A model generated the notes under the pieces. It ran no database searches. It was given only the letters and a program-made list of their open reading frames with translations, and had not been told where the DNA came from. From JANNGZ01 sp031404155 (GTDB lineage Bacteria; Pseudomonadota; Gammaproteobacteria; Burkholderiales; Burkholderiaceae_C), in NCBI GenBank assembly GCA_031404155.1, contig JANNGZ010000313.1, positions 1 through 7,540 on the forward strand: a stretch of DNA of 7,540 nucleotides. The letters run 5' to 3'. Position 1 is the first letter of the stretch; the number at the start of each line of letters is the position of its first letter. Positions 1 through 5,302 of this stretch are shown piece by piece. Made by a program: the position numbers and the translations under genes.

Positions 1-6
1 CGAAGG

Positions 7-43
7 GCGGTCGCGTCTCGCGACCGCGCGGCCTGCAAGGCCG
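7..43. other. Two adjacent perfect stem-loops beyond the permease stop codon
   Basis: Seen directly: a 9-bp perfect stem at 7-15 pairs with 19-27 around a TCT loop. It is followed one base later by a 6-bp perfect stem, 29-34 with 38-43, around a GCA loop. They lie 28 to 64 nt past the stop of the minus-strand permease. They could help end that transcript or protect its 3' end, but no T-run follows on the minus strand, so an intrinsic terminator is not demonstrated. The rest of positions 1-70 shows no start codon with a ribosome binding site and no recognisable gene. The next gene to the left, if any, is outside the window. Confidence 0.4.
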
Positions 44-70
44 AGCGCCTTGGGAACGGCCCGGCGGCGC

Positions 71-1009
71 TCATTTGAGCACCACCCGCGGGTCGACCAC
101 CTTGTAGAGCAGGTCGGTGATCAGGTTGATCACCATCGTCAGCACCGCCAGGTACACCGTCACCGCCTGGATGACCGGATAGTCGCTGCGGTTCACCGCC
201 AGCAGCACCTCGCGGCCGAGGCCCGGAATCGAGAAAAAGACTTCGATCAGGAAGGAGCCGACGAACACGCTCGGCAGTGCCAGGCCGATGTTGGTCAGGA
301 TCGGGATCATCGCGTTGCGCAGCACATGTTTGAACAACACCGTGCCTTCGGTCAGGCCCTTGGCGCGTGCGGTGCGCACATAGTCGTGGCCGAGTTCGTC
401 GAGGAAGAAGCTGCGGTACAGGCGAGTCTGCGGGCTCACGCCGACCATCAGCGCGAGCAGCACCGGCAGCGGCGCGTAGGTCACCAGGTTGGTCCACACG
501 CTGTCGCTCCAGCCCTGCACCGGGAACCAGCCGAGCTGGAAGCCGAAGACATATTGGCCGACGATGATGTAGACCAGGAAGGAGATGGACAGCGCCACCG
601 TGGTCACCACGGTGATCGAGCGGTCGGTCAGCGAGCCGCGGTGGTAGGCCACCCACATCGCGATCGGCAGCGCGAGCAGCGCGTCCAGGATCAATATCGG
701 CAGCATCACGGTCAGCGTGGCCGGCAGCCGCGTGGCGAAGAGGTTGCCCACGCTCTCGTTGGTGGCCCAGCTCTTGCCCCAGTCGAAGCTCACGATCGAC
801 TTGACGAAGATCCAGAGCTGGACCCACCAGGGCTCGTTCAAACCAAGCTGCTGGCGGATCGCGTCCACCTGTTCCGGCGTGGCGTTGAGGCCGCCGAGAA
901 TTTCGGCCGGGTCGCCGCCGAAGAACTTGAACAACACAAACACCAGCAGCACGACTCCGATCAGCGTCGGGACCATTTGCCACAGGCGCCGCACCAGGTA
1001 GGACAGCAT
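71..1009 (-). CDS. ABC transporter inner-membrane permease, DppB/OppB family
   Basis: This is one channel subunit of a peptide/nickel-type ABC importer, expected in the cytoplasmic membrane as partner of a DppC-type permease and ATPases. The 312-residue protein begins MLSYLVRRLWQ, typical of DppB/OppB. It has about six hydrophobic helices near residues 14-30, 97-121, 131-154, 175-191, 237-262 and 279-302. The long periplasmic segment between helices 1 and 2 contains GLNEPWWVQ and FDWGKSW. Residues about 210-236 (DYVRTARAKGL to RNAMIP) are the EAA loop that contacts the ATPase. The IPGLG motif (261-265) and the C-terminal DPR also fit the family, and the length is normal. A longer GTG start at 1024 is possible (317 residues). 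I chose the ATG at 1009 because it gives the canonical N-terminus and has GGAG 9 nt upstream. It is transcribed divergently from an array of solute-binding proteins, which suggests a shared importer. The ligand is unknown: family members carry peptides, nickel, heme or sugars, so I assign no gene symbol. Confidence 0.93.
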   Translation of the reverse strand: MLSYLVRRLWQMVPTLIGVVLLVFVLFKFFGGDPAEILGGLNATPEQVDAIRQQLGLNEPWWVQLWIFVKSIVSFDWGKSWATNESVGNLFATRLPATLTVMLPILILDALLALPIAMWVAYHRGSLTDRSITVVTTVALSISFLVYIIVGQYVFGFQLGWFPVQGWSDSVWTNLVTYAPLPVLLALMVGVSPQTRLYRSFFLDELGHDYVRTARAKGLTEGTVLFKHVLRNAMIPILTNIGLALPSVFVGSFLIEVFFSIPGLGREVLLAVNRSDYPVIQAVTVYLAVLTMVINLITDLLYKVVDPRVVLK

Positions 1010-1018
1010 CGCCGCTCG

Positions 1019-1022
1019 CTCC
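1019..1022 (-). promoter_or_regulatory. Ribosome binding site for the permease
   Basis: On the minus strand GGAG lies 9 nt before the ATG whose first base is 1009. It overlaps the alternative GTG start at 1024, which itself has no comparable site nearby. This supports the shorter start. Confidence 0.55.
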
Positions 1023-1104
1023 ACGCCCCGCCGCTCGTGACGGCCCGGGGCTGATTTTCAGGATGCGCGAGTTTAGGGTGCGGCCCCGAACGCCCCACCC
1101 CGCA

Positions 1105-1140
1105 TTTGCCCTGTTCGTTTGCCCTGTTCGTTTGCCCTGT
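1105..1140. repeat. 13-bp tandem repeat, about 2.8 copies
   Basis: The unit TTTGCCCTGTTCG occurs exactly at 1105-1117 and 1118-1130. A third copy matches for its first 10 bases at 1131-1140 before diverging. It sits roughly 95 nt upstream of the permease start and 170 nt upstream of the first binding-protein gene. A 13-bp period is not a whole number of helical turns (about 1.25), so successive copies would face different sides of the DNA. It may be slippage-generated, or it may be a regulator binding array. No known operator is recognised. Confidence 0.85.
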
Positions 1141-1307
1141 GCCGGCGCGGCATGGCGTCGCGGTGAATGCCTGGCAAGGCCGCAACTCCAAGGGGGTAAA
1201 TGAGGGGGCGCCGCAAGCGCCGCGCTGGCTAGACTTCGTGCCTTCGCGAAACCCGCCGGACTGCGCGCCGTACCCTTGGCGCACGGCTCCAACCTTGAAG
1301 TCCGACC

Positions 1308-3200
1308 ATGACCCGAAATTTCCTGCTGGCGCTGACCACGAGTCTTGCGTTGGCCGCGGGTGGTGCCTGCGCACAATCCTCCGGCGTTAACGCCGCCACC
1401 ACAAAATCTGCGCCCGTGACGGAGGCGCAGCCGCTGAAGGTGCCGCCGACTCAGGCGGCGCAGCCCCTGAAGGTGCTTCGGTATGCCTTCCGCGTCGCCG
1501 AAACCGGCTTCGACCCGGCGCAGATCACCGACCTGTATTCGCGCACCGTGGCGGCGTCGATCTTCGAGGCGCCGCTGGAGTACGCCTTCATGTCGCGCCC
1601 GGCGCGCATGCGCCCGAACACCGCGGCGGCGATGCCCGAGGTCAGCGACGATTACCGGACCTTCACCTTCCGCATCCAGCCCGGCATCTACTTTGCCGAC
1701 GACCCGGCGTTCAAAGGCGTGCGCCGCGAACTGGTGGCGCAGGACTATGTGTACTCGCTCAAGCGCCACTTCGACCCGCGCTGGAAAAGCGGCAACCTCT
1801 ATCTGCTCGAAAACGCCAAGATCCTCGGCCTGAACGAGCTGCGCAAAAGGCTCATCGCCGAGAAGAAGCCGTTCGACTACGAAGCCGAAGTCGAGGGCCT
1901 GAAGACGCTCGACCGCTACAGCTTCCGCATCACTCTGGCCGAGGCCGCGCCGCGACTGCTGAGCCTGTTCACCGACGGCTCCTTCACCGGTGCGTTGGCG
2001 CGTGAAGTGGTGGAACATTACGGCGACAAGATCACCGAACACCCGGTGGGCACCGGCCCGTTCCGCCTGGCAGAGTGGAAGCGCAGCTCGCGCATGGTGC
2101 TGGCCCGCAACCCCGGCTACCGGCCGGTGTTCCACGACGAAGTGCCGCCCGCCGACAAGCCCCGCCTGCAAGCCGTGGCGGCGGCGTACAAGGGGCGCAA
2201 GCTGCCGCTGGTGGACCGGGTGGAAGTCTCGATCATCGAAGAGAACCAGCCGCGCTGGCTGGCCTGGCTGAACCACGAACACGACCTGCTCGACCAGCTG
2301 CCGGCCGACTTCGCCAGCCTCGCGATACCGAACAACAAGCTCGCGCCGCACCTGGCCAAGCGCAAGGTGCACATGGAGCGCTACCCGCGCGCCGACGTGG
2401 CGGTGAGCTACTTCGGCATGGAGCATCCGGTGGTCGGCGGCTACGAGCCGCACAAGGTGGCGCTGCGCCGCGCGATCTCCCTGGCGGTCGACCTGGACAT
2501 GGAGATCCGCACCGTGCGCCGCGGCCAGGCGATTCCGGGCCAGTCGCCGGTGGGCCCCGAAACCTGGGGCTACGACCCGGCGTTCAAAAGCGAGATGAGC
2601 GAGTTCAGCCGCGCCCGCGCGCTGGCCCTGCTCGACCTGCACGGTTATGTCGACCGCGACGGCGACGGCTGGCGCGAGCAGCCCGACGGCGCGAAGCTGC
2701 AACTCGAATACTCGACCCAGCCCGACCAGGAGAGCCGGCAGTTGATCGAGCTGTGGCAGAAGAACATGGACGCGATCGGCATCCGCATCGAGTTCAAGGC
2801 CGCCAAATGGCCCGAGAACCTGAAGGCCAGCCGCGCCGGCAAGCTGATGATGTGGGGCGTGGGCTGGAGCGCCAACGCGCCCGACGGCGACACCTTCCTG
2901 GCCCTGGGTTTCGGCCCCAACAAGGGCCAGGCCAACCATGCCCGCTTTGACCTGCCGGCGTACAACGCGCTCTACCTCAAGCAGCGCAGCCTGCCCGACG
3001 GCCCCGAGCGCGCGCAGGTGATGCTCGACGCGAAGAAGTTGATGATCGTCTACATGCCCTACAAGATCCACGCGCACCGCATCTTCACCGACCTGGCGCA
3101 CCCCTGGGTGCTCGGCTACCACCGCAACATCTTCGTGCGCGAGTTCTGGAAGTACGTCGACATCGACCCGGCGCTGCAAGCGCAGCACGTCAAGCAATGA
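1308..3200 (+). CDS. Periplasmic ABC transporter solute-binding protein, family 5 (paralog 1)
   Basis: This is an extracytoplasmic receptor of the SBP_bac_5 (OppA/DppA-like, cluster C) family, expected to hand ligand to a DppBC-type importer. It has 630 residues, long for the family (about 500-550 is common). Residues 1-22 form a Sec signal peptide ending ALAAGGACA, with cleavage likely after Ala22. Cys21 is not in a good lipobox (Gly at -3), so a lipoprotein is less likely. A low-complexity linker (about 23-55) contains AQPLKV twice. Family landmarks follow: LRYAFRVAETGFDPAQI (57-73), FADDPAFKG (129-137), the hallmark HPVGTGPF (245-252), HPVVGGYEPHKVALRRA around 375-390, and the acidic loop DRDGDG (449-454) followed by WRE. 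No Cys is visible in the mature part. It is first in the plus-strand array and ends 7 nt before paralog 2. Its segment EAPLEYAFMSRPAR differs from paralogs 2 and 3 (EGLYQYDHLARP). The start at 1308 is supported by the signal peptide, although its ribosome binding site is weak. The ligand is unknown, and peptides are only the commonest family substrate. Confidence 0.93.
   Translation: MTRNFLLALTTSLALAAGGACAQSSGVNAATTKSAPVTEAQPLKVPPTQAAQPLKVLRYAFRVAETGFDPAQITDLYSRTVAASIFEAPLEYAFMSRPARMRPNTAAAMPEVSDDYRTFTFRIQPGIYFADDPAFKGVRRELVAQDYVYSLKRHFDPRWKSGNLYLLENAKILGLNELRKRLIAEKKPFDYEAEVEGLKTLDRYSFRITLAEAAPRLLSLFTDGSFTGALAREVVEHYGDKITEHPVGTGPFRLAEWKRSSRMVLARNPGYRPVFHDEVPPADKPRLQAVAAAYKGRKLPLVDRVEVSIIEENQPRWLAWLNHEHDLLDQLPADFASLAIPNNKLAPHLAKRKVHMERYPRADVAVSYFGMEHPVVGGYEPHKVALRRAISLAVDLDMEIRTVRRGQAIPGQSPVGPETWGYDPAFKSEMSEFSRARALALLDLHGYVDRDGDGWREQPDGAKLQLEYSTQPDQESRQLIELWQKNMDAIGIRIEFKAAKWPENLKASRAGKLMMWGVGWSANAPDGDTFLALGFGPNKGQANHARFDLPAYNALYLKQRSLPDGPERAQVMLDAKKLMIVYMPYKIHAHRIFTDLAHPWVLGYHRNIFVREFWKYVDIDPALQAQHVKQ
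1424..1475 (+). repeat. 19-bp direct repeat inside the N-terminal linker of paralog 1
   Basis: Positions 1424-1442 and 1457-1475 match at 18 of 19 bases, in the same reading frame and 33 bp (11 codons) apart. They encode AQPLKV twice on either side of PPTQA. Paralog 3 has the corresponding protein pattern AAQPVNAVPNQAAQPVKV, so the duplication probably predates the split of the two genes. Confidence 0.8.
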
Positions 3201-3211
3201 AAACGCGATGA
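3197..3211 (+). other. Chained ATGA overlaps at the paralog 1 / paralog 2 junction (4-codon frame MKTR)
   Basis: The stop TGA of paralog 1 (3198-3200) overlaps an ATG at 3197. That ATG opens a frame of four codons, MKTR, whose stop TGA (3209-3211) in turn overlaps the ATG of paralog 2 (3208-3210). No clear Shine-Dalgarno sequence precedes paralog 2, so termination-reinitiation coupling is plausible (inference). The tetrapeptide itself is unlikely to be functional. Confidence 0.45.
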
Positions 3212-5166
3212 AGCCGCTGTGGGCTGTGTGGCTGATCGCCGTCGCCGCGACGGCGGCGGCGGCGGGCGCGCAGGCGCAGGCGTCCGCACCCGCGTCGAAG
3301 GCCGCATCGGGCGCAGCCGCGAACGGCGTGGCGGTGGACCGAGCGTCAGTGGACCGCGCGTCGGTGGAGCGCACGTCAGTGGATCGCACACCAGCGAACG
3401 TCGAGCCCGCGAAAAAGATCCTGCGTGTCGCCTTCAACGCCGCCGAAACCGGCTTCGACCCGGCGCAGATCAGCGACATCTATTCGCGCACGATCACGCC
3501 GCACATCTTCGAGGGCCTGTACCAGTACGACCACCTGGCGCGGCCGGTGAGGATCAAGCCGCTGACCGCGGCCGCGATGCCCGAGGTCTCGGCCGACTTC
3601 CGCACCTGGACGATCAAGTTGAAGCCCGGCATCTTTTTCGCCGACGACCCGGCGTTCAAGGGCCCGCACGCCAACGGCCAGCGCGAATTGGTGGCCCAGG
3701 ACTATGTCTACGCCTTCAAGCGCATTGCCGACCCGGCGCTGAAGAGCCAGCTCTGGAGCTGGATTGAAACCTTCACCATCGCGGGCCTGGCCGAAGCGCG
3801 GGCCGAGGCGGTGAAGCAGAAGAAGGCCTGGGACTACGAGCGTGAGATCGAGGGCCTTCGTGCGCTGGACCGCTACACGATCCAGTTCAAGCTCAACGAG
3901 GCGCGGCCGCGCTTTCTCGAAGGCATCGCCGCGTCGGACCTGCTCGGCGGCATATCACGCGAGGTGGTGGAGTTCTACGGCGACAAGATCGCCGAGCATC
4001 CGGTGGGCACCGGCCCGTTCCGCTTGAAGCAGTGGCGGCGCAGCTCCTTGATCGTGCTGGAGAGGAGCCCGTATTACCGCGACCTGCGCTACGACGCCGA
4101 GCCCGCTGTCGACGACGCCGAAGGACAGGCGATCCTGGCCAAATTCAAGGGCCGCAAGCTGCCGATGGTCGACGAGGTGCATGTGTCGATCATTCAGGAA
4201 ACCCAGCCGCAATGGCTGAGCTTCCTCAACGGGCAAAGCGACCTCATCGCCGGCAAAACCGGCTCGGTACCGGGAGAGTTCATCACCGCGGCGATGCCCA
4301 ACGGCCGTGTCGCGCCCAACCTCGCGAAGAAGGGCATCCAGGCCAAGTCGCAGATGAGTGCGGACGTGACCATCGTCTACTTCAACATGGAGGACCCGGT
4401 GGTCGGCGGCTACACCCCCGACAAGGTGGCGCTGCGCCGGGCGATCGGGCTGTCGCTGGATGTGATGCGCGAGATCCGCATCGTGCGCCGCGGCCAGGCG
4501 GTGCCGGCGCAGTCGCCGGTGGTGCCCCACACCAACGGCTACGACCCGAAGTTCAAGAGCGAAAACGGCGACTACGACCCGGCGCGGGCGAAGGCACTGC
4601 TCGACCTCTACGGTTATGTCGACAAGGACGGCGACGGTTGGCGCGACCTGCCCGACGGCGCGCCGCTGCTGATCACCCACGCCACGCAGCCCGACTTGAT
4701 CTACCGCCAGTTCGACGAGCAGTGGCAGAAGAACCTGGAGCGCATCGGCATCCGCACCAAATTCCAGGTCGGCCAATGGCCCGAGCAGTTGAAGCAGGCG
4801 CGCGCGGGCAAGCTTCAGGTGTGGTCGCTCGGATCCTCGGCCACCTCGCCCGATGGGCAAGGCGTTTTTCAGCGCTTGCACGGCCCGCAGTCGGGGAACC
4901 AGAACCTGGCGCGCTTCAAGCTGCCCGAGTTCGACGCCATCTACGACAAGCTCAGCCGCTTGCCCGACGGCCCCGAACGCGAAGCCCTGTTCCGCGAGGC
5001 CAAGATGATCGCGGTGGCTTATCTCCCCTACAAGGCCAACGTGCACCGCATCTCCACCGACATGTGGCACCCCTGGGTCAGCGGCTTTCGCCGGCCGGTG
5101 TTCTGGCATGAGTGGTGGCATATGGTCGACGTCGATGTGGCGATGCGCTCCAAGGTGTTGAAGTGA
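3208..5166 (+). CDS. Periplasmic ABC transporter solute-binding protein, family 5 (paralog 2)
   Basis: This is a SBP_bac_5 receptor of 652 residues, the longest of the array. Residues 1-25 are a Sec signal peptide (hydrophobic stretch LWAVWLIAVAATAAAAG, cleavage at AQA, after Ala23 or Ala25). An unusually long Ala/Ser-rich linker follows, with a pentapeptide repeat at about 42-61. The folded part starts near KKILRVAF (69-76). Landmarks are ETGFDPAQI (80-88), FADDPAFKG (144-152), HPVGTGPF (264-271), DKDGDG (472-477) with WRDLPDG, and a Trp-rich C-terminus FWHEWWHMVDVD. Compared with paralog 3, the stretch after SDLI reads AGKTGSVPGEFI, about four residues longer, and lacks the QHDLIEQL pattern. 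This hints at a changed ligand-contact or lid loop (inference). By eye it is closest to paralog 3, with several identical DNA blocks. It follows paralog 1 by 7 nt without a clear ribosome binding site, so the two are probably cotranscribed and coupled. The ligand is unknown. Confidence 0.93.
   Translation: MKPLWAVWLIAVAATAAAAGAQAQASAPASKAASGAAANGVAVDRASVDRASVERTSVDRTPANVEPAKKILRVAFNAAETGFDPAQISDIYSRTITPHIFEGLYQYDHLARPVRIKPLTAAAMPEVSADFRTWTIKLKPGIFFADDPAFKGPHANGQRELVAQDYVYAFKRIADPALKSQLWSWIETFTIAGLAEARAEAVKQKKAWDYEREIEGLRALDRYTIQFKLNEARPRFLEGIAASDLLGGISREVVEFYGDKIAEHPVGTGPFRLKQWRRSSLIVLERSPYYRDLRYDAEPAVDDAEGQAILAKFKGRKLPMVDEVHVSIIQETQPQWLSFLNGQSDLIAGKTGSVPGEFITAAMPNGRVAPNLAKKGIQAKSQMSADVTIVYFNMEDPVVGGYTPDKVALRRAIGLSLDVMREIRIVRRGQAVPAQSPVVPHTNGYDPKFKSENGDYDPARAKALLDLYGYVDKDGDGWRDLPDGAPLLITHATQPDLIYRQFDEQWQKNLERIGIRTKFQVGQWPEQLKQARAGKLQVWSLGSSATSPDGQGVFQRLHGPQSGNQNLARFKLPEFDAIYDKLSRLPDGPEREALFREAKMIAVAYLPYKANVHRISTDMWHPWVSGFRRPVFWHEWWHMVDVDVAMRSKVLK
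3331..3387 (+). repeat. 15-bp in-frame tandem repeat encoding (A/T)SV(D/E)R
   Basis: A partial unit at 3331-3342 (AVDR) is followed by three 15-bp units at 3343-3357, 3358-3372 and 3373-3387. These encode ASVDR, ASVER and TSVDR, then TP. The copies differ at a few bases, so this is a somewhat aged repeat. It lies between the signal peptide and the folded domain of paralog 2 and is missing from the other paralogs. A flexible, highly charged spacer is the likely structural outcome. Confidence 0.85.
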
Positions 5167-5168
5167 AT

Positions 5169-5238
5169 CCCCCCGAAGCGACCTTCGGTCGCCTCCCCCC
5201 AGGGGGCGCCGCCAGCGGACCGGCAAAGCCGGATCCGC
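5169..5238. repeat. Hairpin-rich C/G intergenic element, Burkholderiales-like
   Basis: Starting 3 nt after the stop of paralog 2 there are three successive inverted repeats. The first is GCGACC-TTC-GGTCGC at 5178-5192. The second is a C-run facing a G-run at 5195-5206 (loop around CCA). The third is GCGGACCGGC (5215-5224) with loop AAA and GCCGGATCCGC (5228-5238), which pairs with one bulged base. The string resembles a dispersed palindromic repeat that I recall in intergenic regions of Burkholderiales genomes. That recall is unverified. It could act as a transcript-stabilising or attenuating structure between paralogs 2 and 3. No T-run follows, so a classical terminator is not shown. Confidence 0.6.
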
Positions 5239-5288
5239 GGCAGCCGCTTGAGGGCGCCGCAAGGAGGCGTCGCGCGTTGCTCGAAGCC

Positions 5289-5294
5289 GGGGAG
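5289..5294 (+). promoter_or_regulatory. Ribosome binding site for paralog 3
   Basis: GGGGAG ends 8 nt before the ATG at 5303. It is the clearest Shine-Dalgarno sequence among the plus-strand genes of the window. Paralog 3 sits after a 136-nt gap and so seems to be translated independently. Confidence 0.65.
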
Positions 5295-5302
5295 CAACTG
5301 CA

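Larger units (their letters stand above)
1010..1307. promoter_or_regulatory. Divergent intergenic region between permease and first binding-protein gene
   Basis: About 300 bases separate two genes transcribed away from each other, so promoters for both directions are expected here (inference from arrangement). It contains a 13-bp tandem repeat (described separately). It also has a hairpin TGCCG-GCG-CGGCA at 1140-1152 and a hairpin GGCGC-CGCAA-GCGCC at 1207-1221. Possible weak -10 boxes are TAGACT at 1230-1235 (plus strand) and TAAACT at 1070-1075 (minus strand), but neither has a convincing -35 partner at 16-18 bp. GAAG at 1297-1300, 7 nt before the ATG at 1308, is a weak ribosome binding site. 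The short frames that cross this region look like chance products of high GC and I do not call a gene. Confidence 0.5.

Noticed and set aside
50..1054. Plus-strand frame of 334 codons opposite the permease
   Set aside because: Composition is dominated by His, Gln and Arg with no hydrophobic or domain pattern. The opposite strand encodes an unmistakable six-helix permease.
1166..1185. Sigma-54-like TGGCA box in the divergent region
   Set aside because: The TGGCA near 1170 is not followed by a GC/TTGCW element at the required spacing.
1368..1373. Possible lipoprotein cysteine (Cys21) in the signal peptide of paralog 1
   Set aside because: The residues before Cys are Gly-Gly-Ala, without the Leu/Val/Ile expected at -3 of a lipobox. 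ACA followed by Gln is a good type I cleavage site.
1106..1390. Small plus-strand frame starting with TTG in the divergent intergenic region, and a minus-strand frame at 961-1374
   Set aside because: Both run into real genes in other frames, lack ribosome binding sites and show no recognisable protein features. The first begins inside the 13-bp repeat.
4243..4275. GKTGS in paralog 2 resembling a nucleotide-binding P-loop
   Set aside because: The full G-x4-GK-S/T pattern is absent, and the stretch sits within a secreted receptor where no ATP binding is expected.
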